DNA of 64,000 nucleotides from Smallanthus sonchifolius (taxonomy: Eukaryota > Streptophyta > Magnoliopsida > Asterales > Asteraceae), in assembly GCA_023525975.1 (NCBI GenBank), contig CM042034.1, positions 62,617,279 through 62,681,278 of the forward strand. The letters are read 5' to 3'. Both the position numbers and the translations under genes were made by a program. Below the pieces are notes generated by a model. That model was not told the origin of the DNA. It searched no databases and saw only the letters and a program-made list of their open reading frames with translations. Shown here piece by piece: positions 54,420 through 64,000 of this stretch (position 1 is the first letter of the stretch; every line of letters begins with the position of its first letter).

Positions 54420-55799
54420 GAGGATGTTCATAAGACAGCTTTTCGCACTCGTTACGGTCACTATGAGTTTACGGTTATGCCTTTCAGTTTGACCAACGCA
54501 CCTGTGGTTTTCATGGATCTCATGAACCGGGTGTGTAGACCGTTCCTTGATCGTTCGGTCATTGTGTTTATTGACGATCTTCTCATCTATTCAAGGAGCG
54601 AGGGTGATCACGCTTGTCATTTGCGTGAGATTCTTGAAGTCTTGCAAAAGGAGAAGCTTTATGCTAAATTCTCCAAGTGCGCATTTTGGTTGCGCGAGAT
54701 CCAATTCTTGGGTCATGTGATTAATGAAAGAGGAATTACCGTTGACCCATCCAAGATTATGGCGGTTAAAGAATGGTCATCACCGAAGACGCCTTCGGAG
54801 ATTAGAAGTTTCTTGGGGTTAGCGGGTTATTATCGGAGGTTCATCGAAAACTTCTCTCGGATTGCTTTGTCGATGACGAAGTTGACTCGTACGGAGACAA
54901 AGTTTGTTTGGAGTCCCGAGCAAGAATCTGCCTTTCAACTCTTGAAAGAAAAGTTGACTAAGGCGCCTGTTTTATCCTTGCCGGACGGGACCGAGGATTT
55001 TGTTGTTTATTCGGATGCCTCGCATTCGGGGTTGGGGTGTGTTTTGATGCAAAGGGGGAAAGTGATTGCCTATGCATCTAGGCAATTAAAGACTCACGAG
55101 GTGAATTACCCAACCCATGATTTAGAGCTTGCAGCCGTGGTTTTCGCGCTAAAGAGTTGGAGGCATTATTTGTATGGTGCTAAGTGTACGATCTACACGG
55201 ATCACAAAAGTCTCAAATATTTCTTTGACCAAAAGGACCTCAATATGAGGCAAAGACGGTGGCTTGAATTGGTTAAGGATTATGATTGTGAGATACTTTA
55301 TCATCCGGGTAAAGCGAATGTTATGGCGGATGCGCTTAGTAGGAAGTCAAGTCATTCACCTATCAAGGTGAAGTCATTTAAGATGACAATTTCATCATCT
55401 CTTATTGATGAAATCCGGGAGGCCCAAGTGTTAGCACTTGGTGGTGACTTGAAGAAAGAACGGATGATTTCTTATGTTGATAAGCTTGGTGAAAATAGCA
55501 TGGGTTTGAAGACATGCTTTGATAGAATTCGGATACCTAGGTTGTCAAATGTCTTGACAACTATTCTTGACGAGGCGCATAAATCCAAATATTCTATCCA
55601 TCCGGGGGCCACGAAGATGTTTTATGATTTGAGGTGTCATTTTTGGTTGCCGGGTATGAGGCGTGATATTGTTAAGTATGTGGAGAGGTGTCTCACATGC
55701 TTAAGGGTTAAGGCGGAGCATCAAAAGCCGTATGGAAAGCTTCAACCGCTTGAAATACCGCTTTGGAGAGGTGTCTCGTTTTTGGAAGAAATTCCGTGA
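54420..55799 (+). pseudogene. pol: G4 RT, RNase H and integrase N-part
   Basis: In the same frame after the stop: MPFSLTNAP (usual Gly is Ser), FIDDLLIYS, FLGLAGYYRRFIENFS, RNase H with YSDASHSGLG and YTDHKSLKYFF, linker, and the integrase zinc region. The frame ends just after LQPLEIPLW because a deletion with filler at about 55765-55785 removes the first part of the integrase core. Confidence 0.93.
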
Positions 55800-56605
55800 G
55801 GATGTGGGGACTAGATTGAATCTTAGCACCGCTTATCATCCACAAACGGATGGTCAAAGCGAGCGAACGATTCAAACGCTCGAGGATATGTTGCGAGCGT
55901 GTGCCTTAGATTTTGGTGGTAGTTGGGACGACCATTTACCGTTGACGGAATTCTCTTACAACAATAGTCTATTCTAGTATTGGTATGCCGCCTTTTGAGG
56001 CATTGTATGGGAGAAAGTGTCGAACACCCGTGTGTTGGGGTGAGATTGGTCAACGGGAGCTTGGTAGTGTCGAAGTGGTCAAGGAAACTAATGATAGTAT
56101 TGACCAAATCAGAGCACGCTTGAAGGCGGCTCAAGATCGCCAAAAGTCTTATGCGGATAATAGGAAGCGGGCGATTGAGTTTCAAGTGGGGGACTTTGTG
56201 CTATTGAAAGTCTCTCCTTGGAAAGGGGTGATAAGGTTTAGGAAACGGGGGAAGTTAAGCCCACGTTTCATTGGACCGTTTAAAGTGATGGCAAGGGTGG
56301 GTGCTGTAGCTTATAGATTGGAGTTACCGGAGGGACTAAGTAGACTTCATAACACGTTCCATGTGTCTCATTTGAGAAAATGTTTGGCGGATGAATCTAC
56401 TTTTGTTCCAGTGGATGATATAGAAATTGATGAAAAGTTGAACTATGTGGAAGAACCGATGGCAATCTTAGATAGGAAAGTGAAGCGGTTGCGTAATAAA
56501 GATATTAGCCAAGTGTTGGTTCGATGGAAGCATAGAAAGGGGGCGGAAATGACTTGGGAAACCGAGGAAGAAATGCTCAAATTCTACCCGAACCTTTTTA
56601 TGTGA
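55780..56605 (+). pseudogene. pol: G4 integrase core end, C-terminus and chromodomain
   Basis: RFWKKFREDVGTRLNLSTAYHP and SERTIQTLED give the end of the integrase core with its catalytic Glu. A small deletion at about 55968 (NNS/YHSSIGMPPFEAL) shifts the frame, then the frame from 55985 to the natural stop covers the GDFVLLK module and chromodomain (EPMAILDRKVKRLRNKDI, VLVRWKH, MTWETEEEM). Confidence 0.92.
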
Positions 56606-56646
56606 AGTCGGGTTTCGGGGACGAAACCCAAATAAGGGGAGGTGAT
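56606..56646 (+). promoter_or_regulatory. G4 3' end with polypurine tract
   Basis: The stretch has the GAAACCCAAATAAGGGGAGG polypurine region as in the other copies, but after GGTGATT the LTR start is missing and the sequence continues inside the LTR (TTTTGCACTTACTT). Confidence 0.85.
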
Positions 56647-57660
56647 TTTGCACTTACTTAGTTTTGATGATAAATGAGTTTTATGCAATGTTGTATGTAT
56701 AATGTGTAAAGTTGCATAATTTGTTATGTGGTATGAATGAGTATAAAATGGTATGTATAATTGAAGGAATGTAGTTATAGTATTTACACTATAATGGATA
56801 TGTTGATATGGAGTTATGGTCTATGAACCATAATGGATAGAATGGATATGGAGTTATGGTCTAAGTACCATAATGGATAGATTAGTTATGGAGTTATGAT
56901 CTCGTATCCTTTGGGATATGAAGTTATGGCCTACGTGCCATAATGGAAATGGAAAAGTGATAATGAAATGATGAAAGTAACTTGTAGGTGATATACAAGT
57001 GTATGAAATCCTTAATTGGCCAAATGGGTGTTAACGGGTCAAATGGGTGAAAGGTGTGAAAACAAGTTGTAATCACTTGTTTGTTATGTTTAACACATTA
57101 AAATGGTAATATGTTGACGAAATGCTAATGTATGGAACCATAATTGACCAAATAGAGGTAAACGGGTCAAATGGGTGAAAAGGGTGAAAACAACTTGTAA
57201 ATACTTGTTGGTTATGTTTATCTTCATTACTAATGGTGATATGTGTGGTGAATGTACGGAAAGTTCCGAGGTAGTCAAAGTCAAGTCCAAGGCGTTGGCG
57301 GATCCTCGTATGCATATTTTCATGTTTTGATGATTTGGTGGAATTCCCCCTTTTTGATTGTAATTTGATAAACAAAACATGTTTTTGGGTTGTGATCATG
57401 TTGTTGAAGGGGTTTTTGGTTAAAACCCATGTGTTGGGCAAATTTGTTGTCGTGTATTTTGGAAAAAGTTGAAAAAATGGCTAAGTGTGAAAACTGATGA
57501 AAAACTGGAAACTTTCTGTGAAAAAAGCTCCTTCGCGCTACGCGAGGGAGGTAACCAATAACTCTCGCGCTACGTGAGAGGTAAAACAAAAAAAAAATAA
57601 AAATTCTGGGATTAAAACTTCCGCGCGTTAAAGTATAGTTTTTAAAAGTGGTGTGTTTCA
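56647..57660 (+). repeat. Truncated mosaic LTR, subtype B then A
   Basis: It lacks about the first 915 bases of an LTR. To about 57220 it follows subtype B, including B-type dyads (TTATGGC/GCCATAA near 56925-56945); after that it follows subtype A (TCCGAGGTAGTCAAAGTC). Twin hairpins are at 57529-57583, each with one C to T change that would pair as G-U in RNA. Confidence 0.9.
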
Positions 57661-58545
57661 ACTTGGTATCAGAGCAATGGTTTGAGGGATTTGGTGTGGG
57701 TGGCACCAAACTCAAACCGGATGCTCTTGATATGGGGGGGGGGATGATACGAGAATCCAAGAAGGACTTGACTAAGACTCGGAGCTTTCGGAAATGAAAG
57801 GTTAGTAATGTTATGATTAATGATAATTCCATATGGAGTGTATGTATATGTACGAATGATTGGCAAAGTGTTATGTGTGCCGAAACTTGTCTTGTGATTT
57901 GTTATATGAATATGATAATTGCAATTGGGCATAGCGCGTTATTAATCATGTCTGGCCAATATGATTAATATGACGAGATGTGCAAGGGTCTTTATAATAA
58001 CCATATGACAATGAACATTTACAAGGATTAGGTGAAGGTGATTATATATGTATGTATGTATATAAGTAGATAAGTATACATATACTTAATACATATAGGG
58101 GTGTAAGTGTGATAAGTATTTAAGGTATTGATAGTATAAGGGTGTTAAGGTGTTTGTTACTAATTCTTAGTTAAGAGATGGCAGAAGAATCGGGCAAGTG
58201 GACCCGATTCTGAGCCACAGGTGGGTGGTAGACATGGAGTCAAATTTTGAGATGACAAAGTGTAAGCCTGAGGATAGAGTGATGTTTAGCGTGCCACTTT
58301 TGACTGGGCGGGCTAAGGAGTGGCTGCTAAATCTCCGAAAGGAGAGGGGTGAAAGAGGGGTGACCTCCATGTCATGGGAGGAGTTTAAAGCAGCATTCCT
58401 AAAGTACCATTGCCCACAGGCCGCTATTGACAGGATGACCGAGGAGTTTCTCCTCATGAGGCAGACGACAGAGACAATTGATGAATTGGCTGGAGCTTTC
58501 TTTGATCGCGCCAAGTTCTGTCCGGACGTGGTGTCAATCGAGAAG
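57661..58545 (+). pseudogene. Leader and gag remnant with the 208-base gag deletion
   Basis: Primer-binding site TGGTATCAGAGC at 57664-57675, leader, then an ATG at about 58178 with the same Gag start deletion as G2/G3, and capsid codons VDPILSHRWVVDMESN to FFDRAKFCPDVVS. It ends at about 58540 in AT-rich filler. Confidence 0.9.
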
Positions 58546-58624
58546 TGTAAATACTTAAATAAATACTTTTCATCATATATTCAAGAAGAGTTATATGATA
58601 AACAATCAAATCAATCAAATCAAT
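58546..58624. other. AT-rich filler between two rearranged pieces
   Basis: About 80 bases (start AAATACTTAAATAAATACTT, end with a CAATCAAAT repeat) that match no other part of the window. It may be filler added at a break or a scrap of unrelated sequence. Confidence 0.6.
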
Positions 58625-59805
58625 AGACACTTAAACAAACACCAAATTAACTTAATAATAATTTTTGAAAGAAGAATTAGTGTTAAGATTAAGTTAATGA
58701 AACTCAAGTAGGTGAGTTTGTGGTGAAAGAGGGTGTTTGGTTATGAGGATAACCCAAACGGGTCAATTTGGGTTGGAATTGGGAAATTGAGTTATGAACT
58801 CAATTGTAATGAAATTTTGGTATATGTTAGATTACTAAACTAGGCGAATGTGTTTAGGTAATCTAATTGCAAAGCTTGAAAGCGGTGCGGGATCTTCTAA
58901 CCCGAAAGGTAAGTGCCTATGCACTTACTTAGTATTGATGATAAATGGTGAATTTTATGGATTTTGTGTTATGTGATTGTGTGCATACTTGTGATATGAT
59001 AAATTGTGAATGATTTAGTATGTGCAATGAATGAATGTAGTTATAGTGTTAACCTATAATGGTAATGGATCATGTGTTGATCATAAATGAAACGGAGTTA
59101 TGGCCTTGTGCTATAATGGTGAAGGATCATGTGTTGATAATAAATGAAACGGAGATATGGCCTTGTGCCATATTGGAAATGGATCATGTGTTGATCGTAA
59201 ATGAAAAGGAGTTATGGCCTTTGTGCCATAATGGAAATGGATCATGTGTTGATCATAATTGAAACTTGTAGTAAGGGTGCAAGAATATGTAGCCTAAATG
59301 ACTATTTGGGTGGAAACGGGTCAAATGGGTGAATGGGTGAAACAAGTAAGAATTTACTTGTTTGTTATGAATTTATCTTAATTACTAATGGTGATATGTG
59401 TGATGAATGTAGGAAAAGCTCCGAGGTAGTCAAAGTCAAGTCCAAGGCGTTGGCGGATCCTCGTATGCATATTTTCATGTTTTGATGATTTGGTGGAATT
59501 CCTCTTTTTGATTGTAATTTGAAAAACAAAACATGTTTTTGGGTTGTGATCATGATGTTGAAGGGGTTTTTGGTTAAAACCCATGTGTTGGGCAAATTGT
59601 TGTCTTGTATTTTGGAAAAAGTTGGAAAAATGGCTAAGTGTGAAAACTGATGAAAAACTGGAAACTTTCTGTGAAAAGAGGTCCCTCGCGCTACGCGAGG
59701 GAGGTACCAATAACTCTCGCGCTACGCGAGAGGTAAAAAAAAAAAAAATTCTGGGATTAAGACTTCCGCGCGTTAAAGTATAGTTTTTAAAAGTGGTGTG
59801 TTTCA
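58625..59805 (+). repeat. G5 5' LTR, truncated mosaic, subtype B then A
   Basis: The first 280 bases follow subtype B (CGGTGCGGGATCTTCTAACC), then at about 58910 in AAGGTAAGTGC it changes to subtype A and includes three 57-bp units (59059-59262). Twin hairpins at 59682-59733 are intact. It ends GTGTGTTTCA at 59805. Confidence 0.9.
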
Positions 59806-60193
59806 AGAGCAATGGTTTGAGGGATTTGGTGTGGTGGCACCAAACTCAAACCGGATGCTCTTGATATGGGGGAAAATGATACGAGAATCCACGAAGGACT
59901 TGACTAAGACTCGGATCTTGCGAAAATGAAAGGTTAGTAATGATTTAATAAAGTGGTAATATATATATATATATATATATATATAGTGTATGTATATATG
60001 TATGATGAATTTTGTTAAGGTGTTATGTGTGCCGAAACTTGTTTTGTGACTTGTTATATGGAGATGGTAATTTCAATTGGGTATAGCGTGTTATTAAACA
60101 TGTCTGGCCAATATTTTAATAAGACGAAATGTGCAAGGGACTTTATGATAACCATATAACAATGAACATTTGCAAGGATTAGGTGAAGGTGGT

Positions 60194-60227
<34 letters not shown>

Positions 60228-60342
60228 TATAGGTAGGTATATATATACTTAATACATATAATAGAGAACGTGTAATGGATACCTAGAGTATTGGAAGTAA
60301 AAAGGGATTAAGGTGTTTTTGGTTCATTTTCTAAGTTTAGAG
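59806..60342 (+). other. G5 leader, primer-binding site deleted
   Basis: After the LTR end the sequence goes straight to AGAGCAATGGTTTGAGG. Ten bases (ACTTGGTATC) present in every other copy are missing, so only AGAGC of the site remains. The leader has (AT)n at 59959-59985 and (TATG)n at about 60200-60230. Confidence 0.92.
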
Positions 60343-61119
60343 ATGGCAGAAGAAGCAAGTAATGAACCGTTGGATCCAAGAATCCAAGAAATGATAAAAG
60401 AGGAAGTGGCTGAGGCCTTCGAGCAAGCCACAACCTTGATGATGGAAGAAATGAGAGGGGCTATTAAGCTCACTCTAGAGGATGTCTTGAAAGAAAAGGA
60501 GAGGGTACAACAATGGTGTACTCTTAAGGAGTTCATGGTGATTAAGCCTAAAGAGTATGATGGGCAAGTGGACCCGATTCTTAGCCACATGTGGGTGGTG
60601 GACATGGAGTCTAATTTTGAGACTACTAAGTGTAAGCCCGAGGACAGGGGGATGTTTAGTGTGCCTCTACTTACTGGGAGGGCAAAAGAGTGGTTATTGA
60701 ATCTCCTAAAGGAGAGGGGTGATTTGGGAGTGACCTCCATGACTTGGGAGGAGTTTAAGACTGCCTTTATGAAGTATCATTTTCCTCAGGCCGCAGTGGA
60801 TAGAATGATTGAGGAGTTCCTCCTCATGAGGCAAACGACTGAGTCGATTGATGAATTGGCTGGGGCTTTCTTTGATCGCGCCAAGTTCTGTCCGAACGTG
60901 GTGTCGACAGAGAAGGCTAATATTGATAGATTTTATGCTATGCTGACTGTGGAGTTCAGAGATAGCATATCTCCATCCTCTTTCACCACACTTGTGGACT
61001 TGATAAACAGGTGTCGGGAAAGGGAGGTGGAGTTGAGGAGGCAAGAAGCTAGAGGAGAGAAGAGGAAAAGGGAAATTGTGGATCAAGTGGTGAGCAAGAT
61101 CAAGGGGCGGGAGCCCTAG
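60343..61119 (+). pseudogene. gag: G5 gag, N-terminal part
   Basis: The ATG at 60343 (MAEEASNEPLDPRIQEM) is the homologue of that in G4; 10 in-frame codons upstream are leader. It has a complete, non-deleted capsid region (CTLKEFMVIKPKEYDGQVDP, LSHMWVVDMESN). The frame ends at SKIKGREP because of one extra G at about 61103. It is more diverged from G2-G4 in the first 600 bases than after. Confidence 0.9.
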
Positions 61120-61621
61120 TAAGAAGCCTTTTACCAAGTTCTCTTCTCGAGGATGCAAAGTTTGTGGGAAGGAGCACTATGGGGATTGTAAGAAGGGAAC
61201 GTCGAATTGTTACAAGTGTGGGAAGCCGGGGCATATGGCAAATCAGTGTCCAAGCCAGATTCGTATATGCTATAATTGTTACAAGCCAGGACACCTTAGG
61301 GCGGATTGCCCGGATTTGAAGCAAGGTGGAAGCGAGAGAAAAGTTGAGATACCCAGGCCTAAGGGTAGAGCTTTCCACATATCTGCGGAGGAAGCAAAGA
61401 ACGACTCGGAGGTGGTGACAGGTACATTCAAGATTAACTCTTTACCTGCACTAGTTCTTTTTGACTCGGGGGCTAGTCGTTCGTTTGTGTCTTTGAAATT
61501 TGTTAAGCATTCTTCTTTTATAAGTAGCAAGTTAGATGAACCCTTAGAAATTGAGGCGGCAAATGATAAGAGCTTCCTAGTGTTTGATGTTTATAGGAAT
61601 TGCAAATTAAAGGCGGGGTGG
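61100..61621 (+). pseudogene. gag: G5 zinc knuckles and protease N-terminus
   Basis: CKVCGKEHYGDC, CYKCGKPGHMANQC and CYNCYKPGHLRADC, then FDSGASRSFVS with the catalytic Asp intact (unlike G2/G3). The frame ends in KAGW with a frameshift at 61615-61620. Confidence 0.9.
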
Positions 61622-62006
61622 TGAAACGTTCCATATCGATTTAATTCCTATGTCTATGGGGGAATTTGATGTGATAGTGGGGATGGATTGGTTAGCAAGG
61701 AACAAAGCGAATATTCTATGTAGGCCTAAAGCGATACGACTCGATTCCCCGTCGGGTGAGTCCTTTTACATAGAAGGTGAGAAGAAAGGTAATGTAAGTA
61801 TGTGCTCTTATGTAAAGGCAACCAAGTTCATGGCGCGTGGGTGCAAGGCGTTCATGGCTTGTGTTGCGGTTGTGAATGAGAAAGTAAAGGACATTCGCGA
61901 TGTTCCGGTTGTGAATGAGTTTGAAGATGTGTTTCCTGATGAGTTTCCGGGGGTTCCTCCGGAGAAGGAAGTAGAGTTCGGGATTGATTTGATACCGGGT
62001 GTGTAG
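61622..62006 (+). pseudogene. pol: G5 protease C-terminal part and linker
   Basis: IVGMDWLARNKANIL, then the linker to EFGIDLIPGV and the junction ACCGGGTGTGTAG, identical in position to the RT deletion of G2/G3. Confidence 0.88.
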
Positions 62007-62177
62007 ACCGTTCCTTGATCGTTCGGTCATTGTGTTTATTGACGATCTTCTCATCTATTCAAGGAGCGAGGGTGATCACGCGTGTCGTTTGCGTGAGATT
62101 CTTGAAGTCTTGCAAAAGGAGAAGCTTTATGCTAAATTCTCCAAGTGCGCATTTTGGTTGCGCGAGATCCAATTCTT
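61999..62177 (+). pseudogene. pol: G5 RT scrap between two deletions
   Basis: Only CRPFLDRSVIVFIDDLLIYSR to FWLREIQF is left. A second deletion of about 1033 bases, with CTT shared at its ends, removes the RT thumb, all RNase H and the integrase zinc region. Confidence 0.9.
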
Positions 62178-63041
62178 CAACCGCTTGAAATACCGCTTTG
62201 GAAATGGGAAAATGTAACCATGGATTTGATCGCTAAACTACCAAAGACTCGAAAAGGTTATGATGCGATATGGGTTGTAGTGGATCGGTTGACAAAGAGT
62301 GCACATTTCCTCCCAATAAAGGAAACGTACTCGTTGGATAGACTAGCGGAAATCTATGTGAAAGAAATTGTATCACGCCATGGGGTGCCAGTGTCAATTA
62401 TTTCGGACCGGGATACGAGATTCACTTCTCGTTTTTGGAAGAAATTCCATGAGGATATGGGGACAAGGTTGAACCTTAGCACCGCTTATCATCCGCAAAC
62501 GGATGGGCAAAGCGAGCGTACGATTCAAACGCTCGAGGATATGTTACGCGCGTGTGCTTTGGATTTTAGGGGTAGTTGGGACGACCATTTACCGTTGGCG
62601 GAATTTGCATACAATAATAGTTACCATTCTAGCATTGGAATGCCGCCTTTTGAGGCATTGTATGGAAGGAAATGTAGAACACCCGTGTGTTGGGGTGAGA
62701 TTGGTCAACGAGAGCTTGGCAGTGTCGAAGTGGTCAAGGAAACTAATGATAGTATTGACCAAATTAGAGCACGCTTGAAGGCGGCGCAAGATCGCCAAAA
62801 ATCTTATGCGGATAATAGGAAGCGGGCGATTGAGTTTCAAGTGGGGGACTTTGTACTATTGAATGTCTCTCCTTGGAAAGGGGTGATAAGGTTTAGGAAA
62901 CGGGGGAAGTTAAGCCCACGTTTCATTGGACCGTTTAAAGTGATGGCAAGGGTGGGTGCGGTAGCTTATCGATTGGAGTTACCGGAGGGACTAAGTAGAC
63001 TTCATAACAGTTCCATGTGTCTCATTTGCGAAAATGTTTAG
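62178..63041 (+). pseudogene. pol: G5 integrase core and C-terminus
   Basis: It resumes at LQPLEIPLWKWENVTMDL and holds the core with MDLIAKLPK, SDRDTRFTSRFWK and SERTIQTLED (all three catalytic acids), AEFAYNNSYHSSIG, and the GDFVLLNVSPWKG module. This is the longest intact integrase core in the window apart from G3. A one-base loss in AACAGTTCC (63007) shifts the frame. Confidence 0.92.
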
Positions 63042-63259
63042 CGGATGAATCTACTTTTGTTCCATTGGATGATATAGAAATTGATGAAAAGTTGAACTAT
63101 GTGGAAGAACCGATGGCAATCTTAGATAGGAAAGTGAAGCGGTTGCGAAATAAAGAGATTAGCCAAGTGTTGGTTCGATGGAAGCATAGAAAGGGGGCGG
63201 AAATGACCTGGGAAACCGAGGAAGAAATGCTCAAATTCTACCCGAACCTTTTTATGTGA
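63017..63259 (+). pseudogene. pol: G5 chromodomain
   Basis: SHLRKCLADESTF, then VEEPMAILDRKVKRLRNKE, VLVRWKH and MTWETEEEM to the natural stop after NLFM. Same Tekay-type C-terminal chromodomain as in the other copies. Confidence 0.9.
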
Positions 63260-63283
63260 AGTCGGGTTTCGGGGACGAAACCC

Positions 63284-63301
63284 AAATAAGGGGAGGTCAT
63301 T
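63284..63301 (+). promoter_or_regulatory. Polypurine tract of G5
   Basis: AAATAAGGGGAGGTCATT precedes the LTR start TGTAACG at 63302. Confidence 0.88.
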
Positions 63302-64000
63302 TGTAACGAACCAAAATCCGGGTTTCGTTTTTAAATAAATAAATAAATATTTAATAAATATTATGGTGAAAATAATATTTATGAAATAAGTTGAAACAAG
63401 TGGGTTTCAAGTTAGTAATGGGGTTATACTAGTTTTTAACTAGTTTTGGAATGAAGTGGGTGAAATGAAAGTTGAGGGGCTAAACTTGTAAATATGGCAA
63501 ATCTGCCATATTTGACTTATTGAAGTCAAAATTGGCATTTTTGTTGTGTAAAGGGTCGTTCATCTCAAGAGGAGAAAAAGGAGAAACGAGTTTGAAGCAT
63601 AAAACGTGCATTTGGAGCTTGATTTGTGGGGGTTTTGGCTTGCATATCACTCTCCTAACATCAAGTAAGTGATTCTCTTCCTCTTGATTCCACCATGTAT
63701 GTGTTCTTGGTGGGTTTTAGGTGAAACCCGAAATTTTGTATACATGTGATGAAATGGTGTTAGATTATTGATAATCTAGCTAAGCTAAAGTTAAAGAATG
63801 ATGGTTAACATCCTAGAACCCTTTAATTTTGATTATGAGAAATTAGGGTTCATATGGTGAAAATTGGGGGTGTTTGGATCATAATGCTAGAATGTTGAAT
63901 TATTGATGATTAGGTGTTTTTATGATGTTAGACACATAAACAAACCCCAAATTAACTTAAAGAACTAATTTGATGAAAAAAATTAGTGTCAAGGTATTGG
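63302..64000 (+). repeat. G5 3' LTR, cut by window end
   Basis: Starts TGTAACGAACC; its first 700 bases resemble subtype B in some parts and A in others but match neither closely, so it is a third variant. Confidence 0.9.

Noticed and set aside
31288..64000. Active, autonomous Ty3 element
   Set aside because: Every copy has stops, frameshifts or large deletions; G4 is the most complete but has a nonsense codon in RT and a deletion in integrase.

Overview
This is nuclear DNA of a flowering plant, most likely a composite (Asteraceae); the family assignment rests on recalled resemblance of the extra ORF of the Ty1/copia element and of the Ty3/gypsy LTRs to composite repeats, not on a search. 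I see no intact host gene, rRNA, tRNA gene or CRISPR. Almost all of the 64 kb is long-terminal-repeat (LTR) retrotransposon sequence, nested, broken and rearranged.

Layout. 1-8419: a minus-strand Ty3/gypsy chromovirus (Tekay/Del type, here G1), its leader interrupted by a 2.8 kb repeat at 3775-6577 that holds a tRNA-derived Pol III-like unit, AT-rich hairpins and a 49-bp tandem array. 8420-12522: non-LTR sequence with a decayed reading frame that may come from a PIF/Harbinger element, a G-rich fold-back and MITE-like inverted repeats. 12523-31287: a Ty1/copia Sirevirus-type element with gag, protease, integrase, RT-RNase H and a long extra ORF after pol. It has been rearranged by two direct duplications: flank+LTR+gag start is repeated (10903-13578 and 17928-20480), and the extra ORF is repeated (24735-27793 and 28182-31234). 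31288-64000: an array of related Ty3/gypsy Tekay-type elements that interrupts the last Sirevirus LTR. Its core is a 16 kb inverted repeat (33216-49218) made of two head-to-head copies, G2 on minus and G3 on plus, centred at 41315-41354. It is flanked by mirrored copies of a second LTR subtype (31288-33212 minus, 50001-51930 plus). To the right follow G4 (50001-56646, fairly complete), a leader-gag remnant with a mosaic LTR, and G5 (58625 to window end), which lacks its primer-binding site.

How the parts work together. In the Ty3 elements gag, protease, RT, RNase H, integrase and a C-terminal chromodomain form one polyprotein. The primer-binding site matches the 3' end of initiator Met tRNA, a polypurine tract precedes the 3' LTR, and the 5' leader carries conserved splice-like signals. 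All Ty3 copies here are defective (stops, frameshifts, deletions). Several share the same deletions, so defective templates were copied in trans or duplicated in the genome.

Most interesting signals: the inverted duplication with disabling mutations shared by both arms; short dyads in the LTR tandem repeats whose two halves change together between units and subfamilies; twin CpG-rich hairpins near the LTR 3' end that keep their fold in a diverged subfamily with different sequence; a 38-bp palindromic array in the Sirevirus LTR that differs by exactly two units between copies; and an LC8-type TQT motif in the Sirevirus extra ORF.
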